Positions 1 through 7,409 of a stretch of 11,280 nt of DNA are shown one piece after another. Below the pieces are notes generated by a model. The model did not search any database. It was not told the DNA's origin and saw only the letters and a program-made list of their open reading frames with translations. How positions within the stretch are numbered: the first letter of the stretch is position 1; each line of letters starts with the position of its first letter. A program made the position numbers and the translations under genes. This DNA comes from Larix sibirica (Eukaryota; Streptophyta; Pinopsida; Pinales; Pinaceae): contig NWUY0300028171.1 of the NCBI GenBank assembly GCA_004151065.3, positions 13,667-24,946 of the forward strand, given 5' to 3'.

Positions 1-780
1 GAAATTTCCCTCTTTATCAATGTTTCCTTATGGAGATTATTCTCCAATTTTTGTTATAACTATCTCATCAGCCTTATGTATATTTCCTTGTCATTGCAGT
101 AGCTTGCATTTCACTCTATCCACATTGTCTTGACGCTCCAATCACTATGAGAAACTATGGCCAAGACTACCTTGACCTTTCTTGGATTTCCCAATACTTA
201 ACGTTGTAATTTATTCCATACCAACTCCAATAATCAAGAGATCCCATGGCTCTTTCCTGCAATTCAAATTGCACTTTATGAACATAGAGAATTCAATTAT
301 GGCATGGAGAATTATTTCTCAATTAAGACCTGAGACTCTACTCTAAAAAATGAGAATGCAATCATTTGATTCTCCTCTAGATAAGCTTCCTAATGATTTT
401 ACTTGGGCTTAATTATGAACTTGGATCTGAAAGTTACAATCCTCTAAAATTTTCCAATCTGCACCCAATTCTGCACTTTTCTGTACAGACCATTCTTTGC
501 CTTGATCTCTCCCTATTGTTGGTATCCCATGGGATTGGATTTATCTCATTGGACCCGTGCTTCATTTCCAATGCGGTTTGCTTCGATATCCTCTATCTGA
601 ATGCATCGAAATCACTTCCATCGACCCAATATAATGGCTAACATCTAATGACCCCTACCCAGTCTAGGCCCACCTATGCATCCATCCAATGTGGCTGGTC
701 CACATCACACTTCTATCCACATGCATCCTCCATTTCAACGAACCTATTGTGCAAGCATGGTATTGGTTCAACTTCTTTAT
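1..780. other. No gene seen; probable decayed retroelement interior
   Basis: No reading frame here looks like a recognisable protein. The open frames at 393-641 and 648-995 on the plus strand have no family motif and run against the orientation implied by the primer-binding site at 1035-1046. If the minus-strand LTR element proposed at 1050-1859 is real, this stretch would be its internal region running off the left edge of the window, but I could not read gag or polymerase motifs in it. That placement is inference. Confidence 0.35.
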
Positions 781-1049
781 CCCATGCAAGCTCAGTGCTA
801 CAATCAAGAGCTCTAATGGTTGCGGATTCTAGTTCATATAGTTCTAAAGCTGTAACCATATCGCTAATTAGAATTCCTTTATGTCTAATTCAAATTGCTT
901 TAGCCCATGTAGGCTTTGTGTTGCAATGTATAGCTCTCATAACTATGGGTTGTGGTTCATATAGCCTTAGTGTTGTAACCATTGCTTGGATTTAGCTTTC
1001 TCTATCCCATGAAGGCCCAATGTTGCAACCAATAGCTCTAATACCATAT
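781..1049 (-). repeat. Three degenerate leader repeats next to a primer-binding site
   Basis: Three related units start with CCCATG at 781, 904 and 1005, so the spacing is 123 and 101 bp and the third is cut short by the LTR edge. Each has the same order of blocks: CCCATG-AGG, then a TGTTGCAA-like block, then AGCTCT followed by a variable core, then (in units 1 and 2) GTTCATATAG and TGTAACCAT. Unit 3 carries the best primer-binding site (GCTCTAATACCA on the plus strand); units 1 and 2 carry decayed forms (GCTCTAATGGTT near 810, GCTCTCATAACT near 933). The repeats are seen directly; their role as the untranslated leader of a retrotransposon is inferred from position. Confidence 0.65.
1035..1046 (-). 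other. Primer-binding site for initiator tRNA-Met
   Basis: On the minus strand this reads TGGTATTAGAGC. Plant LTR retrotransposons, especially Copia types, commonly prime reverse transcription with initiator tRNA-Met, whose 3' end is complementary to TGGTATCAGAGC. The match is 11 of 12, with one C-to-T change that fits methylated-C decay. It lies three bases from the proposed LTR end (CCACA on the minus strand, at 1050), the usual spacing. The match does not extend further into the tRNA stem, which is also common in real elements. A chance match cannot be excluded, but the position beside a TG...CA terminus helps. Confidence 0.6.
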
Positions 1050-1859
1050 TGTGGCATATGCAGTTGGCCCGGTATAAATTTTTGAGCCAATGGGGAATTC
1101 ATCTAGCATATTTATGTTACTTTATCATTATGTGATACCTTTATGTAGAGTCCCTGACCCCCTGCATAACCCTTCAAGGTTTGAGGTGGCATTGTTCAAT
1201 GCACATAGGCATCTCTATTCTTTGTTACTTTTTCTCTGTGGTGTCCCCATTCCTATCGAGACCTTGTTCCATGTTTGTACCATCCCATCAAGGCATTCTC
1301 TAACAGCCTGTCAAGGATTCCTTTGACAACTTATTGAAGCTTTCCCCGACAGGTCTCAGACCTTTCCTTGAAAGCTCTTGGACTTAACCTTTGACAACCC
1401 TCCGAGTTCACCTTTGAAGACCCTCATAATTCACCTCTCATGACCCTTAAAATTCACCTCCGATAACCCTTATACCATATTGTTCCATTGGTTCTTTCTC
1501 CACATCATCTCAAAGAATTATCGATAGCATCTCCTAGATTTCTCTAATAGTATCTTGGGTATTTCTCTGACATCCTATTGAAGATCTCCCCTAATGACAA
1601 TACCCTTCCTTTAGGGTTTCATTCGATGGTCTGTCAGGGCTTTCCCGAACAACATCTCAGAACTTTCTCTAACAAAATATTATTGATTTATTTAACAAAA
1701 TATTAGAGCTTTCTTTGAAAACTACACTTAGCCAATTTTTGGTTATGCACAAGGATTGAACCATTACTTCCTATAGCATTTTGATCTTGTTTTACAGGGT
1801 CTTTAGGCCCTCCCAGGCCCCTGGTTAACCCCCGCGTATGATGTCCATCAGCATGCACA
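1050..1859 (-). mobile_element. Candidate 5' LTR of a decayed LTR retrotransposon
   Basis: The stretch begins TGTGGCATATGC and ends GCATGCACA, so it has TG...CA ends with short imperfect inverted termini. The end at 1050 abuts the initiator tRNA-Met primer site, which sets the orientation to minus. The resulting length of 810 bp is reasonable for a plant LTR. A possible AATAAA polyadenylation signal lies on the minus strand at 1687-1692, and an array of 23-bp repeats sits inside (1388-1479). The flanks at 1047-1049 and 1860 onward show no target-site duplication, as expected if this is one LTR of a longer element and not a solo LTR. The second LTR would lie left of the window, so the right boundary at 1859 is a guess from the terminal bases alone. 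Confidence 0.4.
1388..1479. repeat. Four tandem 23-bp units inside the candidate LTR
   Basis: Units run 1388-1410, 1411-1433, 1434-1456 and 1457-1479. Each starts with CCT, has an A-C-CCT core and, in the first three, ends in (G/A)TTCA; for example CCTTTGACAACCCTCC, CCTTTGAAGACCCTC and CCTCTCATGACCCTT. A looser related block precedes them at 1361-1387. The units are degenerate, so the array is old. Short repeats like these are common in plant LTRs and can hold transcription factor sites, but no known site was identified. Confidence 0.65.
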
Positions 1860-2262
1860 AATTACTTGTCTACATTCACATTCATAGCTACTCATGCAAC
1901 CAATCATTTCACATGAATTCAAACAAACTACAAAAAAGTAGCCATGACCTCATAATCAGCTTGAATACATATTTCCAAGACTTATAAGTGCATTCAACAT
2001 CACATTGCATATTCATATACCACTTGCTTAAACAAAATAGAGGTATTCATTCCATTCAATCCTCATTTGAAATTAATAGAATACACTAAATAATACTTAT
2101 CTTGAAATAAGCTTCCCAAGTAACTAACTGCATAGAAAAAATATTCCACCCAACCATGGGAACTCTATCCAACATATATTCTTTCTGCTGAAAGGCCACC
2201 CTCGAACTAGGCATGATCTCCAGAAGAACACATGAAATTTTATAGCTGCCACTCAGAGTCAC
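1860..2262. other. No gene seen
   Basis: AT-rich sequence with many CA- and CAT-rich words on the plus strand. No convincing reading frame, RNA gene or repeat was found. The minus-strand open frame near 2086-2286 has no recognisable motif and overlaps the repeat block that follows. Confidence 0.4.
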
Positions 2263-2575
2263 ACATATAACCAATCCAGTCCACAACTGGGTTTATCAAG
2301 CATACCATTGTGTCACAAAGACACATTTACACATACATAACCAAGTCAACACACCATTGGGCTTATTGGGCCACCAACTATCACATGGATTCACATAAAA
2401 CTAAGCCAACGCACAGGTGGATTTATCAGGCCATCAACTGCCACACACATAGGCAAGCCAACCCACAACTAGGCTTATCAAGCTATCCAACTGTCATAAA
2501 AACATCATGCACAACCAGGCCAGTCCATAGGACACAACACACAACCAAGCCAGTACACAACTAGGTTTATTAGGT
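2263..2575. repeat. Degenerate tandem repeats, about 52-92 bp
   Basis: Five related units share the blocks ACATAACCAAGCCA, CACAACTGGG and TTTATCA(A/G)G. Taking the GGG/AGG before TTTATCA or CTTATCA as anchor, units lie at 2289, 2359, 2419, 2471 and 2563, giving spacings of 70, 60, 52 and 92 bp. The plus-strand open frame across the block is simply a translation of the repeats and not evidence of a gene. The array could be part of a retroelement untranslated region or a local duplication; orientation is unknown. Confidence 0.6.
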
Positions 2576-2639
2576 TGCGAAGAAGACTACGGGAAAGGAT
2601 TTCTAAGCTAGTGAGATCAACAACATAGCTACAAGCACC

Positions 2640-3110
2640 TCAAGAAGGCTCATACATCTTGCTTGCCACAATTCCTACCCCACACAACACCCTGCTCAGG
2701 AGCAAGCATCCCCTTCACCACACCACGATTCACTCGAGCAATCAATCTTGCCAAGGTGCTTACTAGTGTGTGCATAGAAGGATAACCCAAACCTTGGTCG
2801 TCTTCCACCTGGAGGTTCCATCCTTCATTAGGTTTATCAAGAACGTCCAAACCCTACTCATCCACTCTCAAATTCGTACACAAGGCTCAAACAAGTCAAT
2901 AGACTCAAGATTAATAGGTTGATACAGGTTCACATTCGACATCTCGACTCAAGCATCATACCCATCTCTTATTGCACTAACCCTTCCAGGATCCGGTATC
3001 CCCTTCACCGCTATATAGTTCCCTTGGGAAACTCGTCTTACCAAGGATTTCACATGCAAGGAGTGTCAATATGCCTGGTGTCTCTCTCCAAGATGCATAC
3101 TCTTGCAGGA
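2640..3110. repeat. Weak direct repeat, about 290 bp offset
   Basis: Two segments align by eye: one around 2680-2800 and one around 2970-3090. The clearest shared words are ATCCCCTTCACC (from about 2708 and 2998) followed, about 30 bases later, by TCTTGCCAAGG and TCTTACCAAGG. The match fades on both sides. It may be an old tandem duplication of about 290 bp. No protein motif was recognised in the open frames on either strand. Confidence 0.35.
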
Positions 3111-3445
3111 GAAATTCTAGACCGTATGACTTTCTTGCTCTCGTCGGGATTCTCACTCTTCTCACCCCAAGAATATCACTGCCTCCCCTTCCCTACTAAG
3201 AGAACCGAACCCCCATAGAAGTTATACTAACCAATTAATGATGGGATGTTCTCTATTATACAACAACAGTCCCAATATTATAACTGCAAGGTGACTGAGA
3301 CATGGGACAACACCCATTTCACCCCTTCCTGAGACAATAATTGCCTCAACCAATTCCTCATAGACGAATTGAATGGGTGAGTGCATAGGTCAACATAGTG
3401 GCTCATGATTTGAACAAATCACTCCCAAGTCTTGTAAAAATCATG
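3111..3445. other. No gene seen
   Basis: This stretch lies beyond the 3' end of the tandem 1391-bp units. The last 30 bases or so, read on the minus strand, look faintly like the 5' end of the second unit (ACAAGACTT against ACAAGTGTC just past the boundary motif). A third, truncated unit could therefore once have followed, but the similarity is too weak to call. Confidence 0.35.
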
Positions 3446-3463
3446 CCCCATTTCTTTGTTGTT
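3446..3463. repeat. Unit boundary motif, left copy
   Basis: CCCCATTTCTTTGTTGTT on the plus strand. It closely matches 4837-4854 and 6229-6245. With the adjacent eight-T run (a poly-A tail on the minus strand), it could be a target-site duplication left by retroposition, or simply the repeated edge of a tandem duplication. Confidence 0.65.
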
Positions 3464-3645
3464 TTTTTTGTAAGGTTTGAAATTATATTAAACTAAAGAA
3501 ACTGTACAAAGTGAAGAAGAAAAAACAAAGAAGCATTGTGTGTCCATATGTCACTGTTTGGATTCTTGTCCCTACTTTTTAAATGCCTATGAAATAAATA
3601 TATGAGCCTTAGAACTGAAAGTATGACTAAATATAGAAAAAATCC

Positions 3646-3662
3646 CCCCCATTGGCCGGGGG
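3646..3662 (-). other. Conserved C/G hairpin in 3' flank, copy 1
   Basis: CCCCC at 3646-3650 can pair with GGGGG at 3658-3662 around the seven-base loop ATTGGCC (plus-strand reading). Copy 2 has the equivalent at 5039-5054, with a four-pair stem. It is the most conserved non-coding block between the units. The fold is seen as base complementarity only; a role in RNA stability or as an element-specific structure is inference. Confidence 0.45.
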
Positions 3663-3742
3663 TTATGAACATACTAGCAAAATTTAAAATGGTTGTGCCA
3701 AAAACATAGCTAATATTAACACCAGATAAAACCATTCTAAAA

Positions 3743-4621
3743 CTATTCATCATCAGTGATAAAGATAAGGGGAGGGTATGGGTGGCTAGCACCTCGAATT
3801 TCGGCTTTGATAGGAGGTTGAGCATCGATTATACATGTGCTCGGGAAGTGGCGAAAACCAATTTGTGAGTCCAAAGAGCCAGTGGCAGAGTCTCCACTGA
3901 AGGTATTCCCCGTTAATTATTTGGCCATGGAATTCAATTTGGAATTGATTCTTTTGTATTCCACCACTTGATTGTGAGCCAACCACCTCATACCCTTTTC
4001 CAGACTAGCTAGATGAGTCTCCAAGGAAGCAACATTGTCATTATCCTGAAGCTTTCCCTCAACACAATCATCCATTGCCATACTGAGAAGATATTTCATG
4101 GTCCACAACATGCTCAGAGTGTGAGTGTAACAGGTCTCCTGCATCTTGGTGGAGCCAACATTTTCCAACATTCCCCTTAATTCATCAATCAATAGCTCTA
4201 GATCAAGTCAAATTCCTCTGCTTCGTAGATGATGATCCAATCGATAGGTATGATTTCTTGCTCTCAGCTTCACCTACTACTCAAAAAACCCCTTAGCATT
4301 CTCCATGTTCTTTATGTCTTGAGTCATATGGGTCCTCCTAGGGCCATCCACAGTCTTCTTCTGCATAAACTTATGACAAACCATCATGAAACTAGAATCT
4401 CCAATATGCCAAACATAAAGGAACTCACCTTGATGGAGATAGGAAAATAAAGGAGTGGTAAGGAAATGACGAGACCACAAAAATATTTGCCTGAAAACAC
4501 TATTCAATATATGCCTAGGATGGTGTTGACTTTGATGCCCCCACATGAGAAACCACATCATAATGCAATCACCCGTGAGGAGGTGGATGGGATGAACATT
4601 AATCTCCATGAAATATTGCAT
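3743..4621 (-). pseudogene. Broken gene for unknown ~292-aa protein, copy 1
   Basis: Read on the minus strand, the frame starts at ATG 4621, with a second in-frame ATG four codons on (4609), and ends at TAG 3743-3745 after DDE. An in-frame TAG lies seven codons upstream, so the start is well placed. Length is 879 bp, equal to copy 2. The frame is unbroken in length but has four in-frame stops: TAG TAG at 4274-4279 (copy 2 has KK), TGA at 4208-4210 and TAA at 3917-3919 (copy 2 has E). Conserved blocks with copy 2, in order, are FM near the start, D-(C/V)-I/V-MM, the KKTV/RKTV-x-x-PRR block, NAKGFFE, ETCYTHTL, SLETHLASLE and RINSKLNSMAK. The middle is Leu/Glu-rich with coiled-coil character. 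No family was recognised and no catalytic motif seen. It is dead as a gene. Confidence 0.75.
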
Positions 4622-4836
4622 GAAGGAAGTGTTTGAGAACTAAAAGCTGGAGCAAAGAACCCTCAAGCGCCCGTAAGAGCTAAGCGAGTAGACCTAATGA
4701 TGGGAGGCAAGCACAAATTTCTAAGGACATTGAGTAGGACACATGCAGGCATGCATGGTATGCCCCACCACTTTCTCGAATAACTAAGCATGATCGATCC
4801 GCATGGATAGATATCTACTACACCCACTACGGGGAG
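4622..4836 (-). other. 5' leader of copy 1
   Basis: This stretch lies upstream of the copy 1 start codon and ends at the boundary motif shared with the tail of copy 2. It is the least conserved part of the unit: only short blocks resemble the copy 2 leader, for example the bases just before the start (ATGCAATATTTCATG against ATGCGAACATTCATG) and a GTGGTGGGGCAT / GTGGTTGAGGGATC block. No promoter motif was recognised. Confidence 0.45.
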
Positions 4837-4854
4837 CCCCATTAATTTGTTGTT
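4837..4854. repeat. Unit boundary motif, middle copy
   Basis: CCCCATTAATTTGTTGTT, the junction between the 5' end of copy 1 and the 3' tail of copy 2. It lies exactly 1391 bp from both the left (3446) and the right (6229-6245) versions. Confidence 0.65.
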
Positions 4855-5038
4855 TTTTTTGTAAAATTTGAAAATTAAATTAAACTAAAAATATGTATAA
4901 AGTAACAATGTTTTCAGCTTGATTGTTTCCTGGGTCCATATGACATTGTTTGGACTGTTCACCCTATTCAGATAGATACTTTCAACAAAATCTTAGAGTC
5001 TTTGATGCAGTAGTTTGGGAAAAATGATCAAAAAGACC

Positions 5039-5054
5039 CCCCACAGGCCAGGGG
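5039..5054 (-). other. Conserved C/G hairpin in 3' flank, copy 2
   Basis: CCCC at 5039-5042 can pair with GGGG at 5051-5054 around the loop ACAGGCCA. Loop and flanks (a purine/A-rich run on the left, GGTTATGG on the right) match copy 1. The stem is one pair shorter than in copy 1. Confidence 0.4.
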
Positions 5055-5134
5055 TTATGGCTAGTGTTACCATAAAAAGACTAACTAGATTCAAAATAGT
5101 TCCTATTGCCAAATTATCACAAACACTATGAGAA

Positions 5135-6013
5135 CTATTCATCATAAAAAATAATGATGAGGTCAAAATCTTGGTGAGAGGCACCTGTATTCTCGTTCTT
5201 CACTGGTTGAGTAGCATTGTTCCGACAAGAAAAAGGGAAACATCGAAAGACAAGTTGTGAGGTTGAGGCATGGAACGACGCCGCGCAACCGAAAGTATTC
5301 CGAGGTAGCTCTTTTGCCAAGGTGTTTAGCTTGGCATTGATCCTCTCATCTGCTACAAGCTAGTTGTGAGGGACCCTTTGTAGACTCACCTCCAAATTGG
5401 CCATCTAGGTAGCCAAAGATATTCCCTAGGGGTCCTCCATGAGGATACCCTCCCCACAGTTCTAGAGGCATGCCAAACATGGCTTTCATGCCCCAAACCA
5501 ATCCCCAACGTATGCGTGTATATGGTTTCTCAAGTTTCAGTTAAACCAGTGTTCACCACCATAACCCCCATATTAGAAACTAATTGCTCAAGATTTGAAT
5601 TATGGCGCTTACTTCTCAATCGATTTTCTAGCTTAGAAATATTGTCCTTGGTGCATGCCTTAATCTTCTTCTCAAAGTAGCCTTGAGTGTTCTGCATGTC
5701 CTTAAGGGCTTGAGATATATGCATCCTCCTAGGGCTTGCCACCGTCTTCCTTAGAATGACCCTGGTGCGAGCCACGTAGATCGAGGGATCTAAGGAATTC
5801 CACACAGAGAGCCACAACTGATCGAAAGAAGGATAGAGAAAAGCTGCGACCCAAATACAACTAGACCCAGAATCTCCACCCACAAAAACAACTACCATCG
5901 TCCATGGACCAAAGGTGCTTACATAAGCGTGTTTTGAATATCAACTTCATCATGACACTATCTTCCGCAATAAAGTTGTTAGGACGAGAGTACTGAGCCA
6001 TGAATGTTCGCAT
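5135..6013 (-). pseudogene. Broken gene for unknown ~292-aa protein, copy 2
   Basis: On the minus strand the frame opens with ATG 6013 (second ATG at 6001, as in copy 1), with an in-frame TGA four codons upstream, and closes at TAG 5135-5137 after YDE. The span is 879 bp, the same as copy 1. It has three visible frame changes: one between the start block and about 5898, one near 5500 and one near 5460, the last returning to the starting frame. In-frame stops also occur at 5530-5532 (copy 1 has Q) and in the MEDP*GIS, LAT*MANLE and HN*LVADE stretches. Recognisable blocks are RPNNFIAEDSVMMK at the N terminus, ILRKTVASPRRMHI, NTQGYFEKKIKA, KLENRLRSKRHN, YTHTLGI, VWGMKAMFGM, RINAKLNTLAKELPRNTFG and GASHQD. 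Leu-rich heptad-like segments suggest a coiled coil. No known family was recognised. Basic and acidic residues dominate, with no signal peptide seen. Confidence 0.75.
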
Positions 6014-6228
6014 ACAAACGAATCAATCACCACTCAGGCCGGATAAGAAACCATCAAGGAAAATGTACTTTGCACCAGAATTAATCATGAAGATGAGACG
6101 GGTAATCAATTCCCAATAGATCCTAAGAGGGACAATTGCTAACTTACATGAGTGATCCCTCAACCACCTATCTTAATGACTCATCGCCTCTCCTTGTGAC
6201 CAGAGAAACTTGACACTTGTCAAAGAGA
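6014..6228 (-). other. 5' leader of copy 2
   Basis: Upstream of the copy 2 start codon on the minus strand. It has no recognisable promoter motif. It ends at the third boundary motif (6229-6245), beyond which the sequence switches abruptly to AT-rich DNA with no similarity to a unit tail. Confidence 0.45.
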
Positions 6229-6245
6229 CCCATTACTTTGTTGTT
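6229..6245. repeat. Unit boundary motif, right copy
   Basis: CCCATTACTTTGTTGTT. Unlike the left and middle versions it is not followed by the eight-T run; GCATTGCATAATC follows instead. It therefore looks like the empty-site side of a target-site duplication, or the last scrap of a lost third unit. Confidence 0.6.
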
Positions 6246-7115
6246 GCATTGCATAATCACCACAAATTTTCTTTATAATAATAATAATAATAATAAAAAT
6301 ACATTTTCATTTCAACTAATATACATTTATCAAATTATTCTATTACATTGTTACAAATAATTCTATAAGAAATAGAACATTGAATTAAAATTTCATTTTA
6401 TAAAAAATATCTTTAAACATTAGCAAATTGATTTATGTTTAAAATTAGAAAATTGGTATCTACTACTTTGTCCTCGCAACCGCCAACTGAAAGCTTCTCA
6501 TTGAATGATGTCCCACTAAAAAATGACTTTCCATCCCTTTGACCCATACTCCAACAACCTATCTTTAAATTTATGGCAATGATGGAGCCATGGAGTCTTT
6601 GTAAGGACACCTTCATCAAATTCTAACCTATTGGAAAATAGCCATCCTCCCTTACCCTTCCTTGCCATCTACACTTTACATTTTTGTCATATGCACTTTA
6701 CTTTTTAATAAGAACAAAGACACTCTTACGAGGATCTCAATGCCATTTTCTTCCTCTCTTTCCATTATCAATCTTATGCTTTTATTTCCTCCTTATTTTA
6801 TTCCCCTCTGCCCCGTAATTAAAAAATAAGAAATTTTGAAATTAATTTTTGGAAACCAATATTCAAGTTAGGATTTTTGGAGAAATAAAATATAAAAGGA
6901 AAAAACTTTAAAAAATCAAAACAATAATTTTTTTTTAAATAATTAATAATTTTTAAACATTATAATTTTTAAAAGTACACAATTTTTTTTTTAAAATTTA
7001 TAATAAACTAATCAATTAATCTATAAAATATTTAAAATATATGTTTTTGTTTTCCAAATTAATCGAAATAATTTTATCTTAACTTAACTCGTAAACAACC
7101 CATAAACCTTTTATT
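6246..7115. other. AT-rich stretch without genes
   Basis: Strongly AT-rich with runs of A and T and no believable reading frame. The minus-strand open frame near 6413-6619 has no motif. Such DNA can be matrix-attachment or intergenic sequence, but nothing specific supports either role. Confidence 0.45.
6276..6296. repeat. (TAA)7 microsatellite
   Basis: Seven perfect TAA units followed by AA. It sits just inside the AT-rich region, about 30 bp beyond the last boundary motif. Simple repeats like this often vary in length between individuals. Confidence 0.9.
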
Positions 7116-7409
7116 GATATCACACAATTATTTTCCAATAAAATTTGGAGACAACTCATTGATATTACATTTAATTATTTTGTAATAAAAATTGAATAAT
7201 ACATTCTTATAAGTTTTATGAACCTTTCATCATATCACACAATTATTTTCCAATAAAATTTGAAGACAACTCATTCATATTACATTTAATTATTTTGTAA
7301 TAAAAGTTGAATAATACATTCTTATAAGTTTTATGGAAATCTGATATCACACTTAATTATTCTCTAGTAAAAGTTGGAGGAGATATTATTATAGGTTTTA
7401 TGGAAATCT
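7116..7409. repeat. Nested tandem array of 45- and 67-70-bp half-units
   Basis: Two long units (7116-7230, 115 bp; 7231-7342, 112 bp) each consist of a 45-bp half starting GATATCACAC or CATATCACAC and a 67-70-bp half starting at 7161 and 7276. The two halves are themselves related (ATATCACACAATTATTTTCC against ATATTACATTTAATTATTTT). A further 67-bp segment at 7343-7409 matches the second half in length and in its ending (TTTTATGGAAATCT). The two long units are nearly identical, so this duplication is fairly recent. Confidence 0.85.

Larger units (their letters stand above)
3446..3742 (-). other. 3' flank of copy 1, UTR-like, with A-rich tail
   Basis: On the minus strand this follows the stop codon of copy 1. 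It has a C/G hairpin (3646-3662), the shared block TCCAAACAGTGACATATG, a TTTAGTTTAATATAATTT stretch and ACAAAAAAAAC next to the boundary motif. The same order is found in copy 2 at 4837-5134. An open frame through this region translates to a hydrophobic stretch in both copies (sharing ITPG-WG), but it is in a different frame from the main one and the main stop codon is conserved, so I read it as untranslated. Confidence 0.6.
4837..5134 (-). other. 3' flank of copy 2, UTR-like, with A-rich tail
   Basis: This is the counterpart of 3446-3742. On the minus strand it follows the conserved stop after YDE and carries the hairpin (5039-5054), the block TCCAAACAATGTCATATG, TTTAGTTTAATTTAATTT and ACAAAAAAAAC beside the boundary motif. 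Keeping both the A-run and the preceding T/A-rich block at the same distance in the two copies argues that each unit once ended in its own poly-A-like tail. Confidence 0.6.
3446..6245 (-). repeat. Two head-to-tail copies of a 1391-bp unit
   Basis: Unit 1 is 3446-4836 and unit 2 is 4837-6227; both read on the minus strand. Matching landmarks stay 1391-1392 bp apart along the whole length: boundary motif (3450, 4841, 6232), eight-T run (3462, 4853), GTCCATATG (3542, 4934), the C-rich hairpin (3651, 5043), the stop codon (3743, 5135) and the start codon (4621, 6013). Between these marks the copies differ a lot, so the duplication is old or the copies joined after separate decay. Each unit has a 5' leader of about 215 bp, a broken reading frame of 879 bp and a 3' flank of about 295 bp with an A-rich tail. 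Confidence 0.85.

Noticed and set aside
393-1326. Three plus-strand open frames (393-641, 648-995, 1090-1326)
   Set aside because: They have no motif or homologous feel, overlap leader repeats and the candidate LTR, and run opposite to the retroelement orientation.
1388-1479. CRISPR-like array
   Set aside because: The 23-bp units are directly adjacent and degenerate with no spacers, and the DNA is plant-like.
2919-3218. 99-residue plus-strand open frame and overlapping minus-strand frame
   Set aside because: Both strands are open over a weak repeat, with no motif or codon signal favouring either.
3493-3825. Hydrophobic minus-strand open frame resembling a membrane protein, with a counterpart at 4993-5184
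   Set aside because: It starts inside the pseudogene in another frame and runs through the 3' flank. The similarity between copies is explained by DNA-level duplication, and the main frame's stop is conserved.
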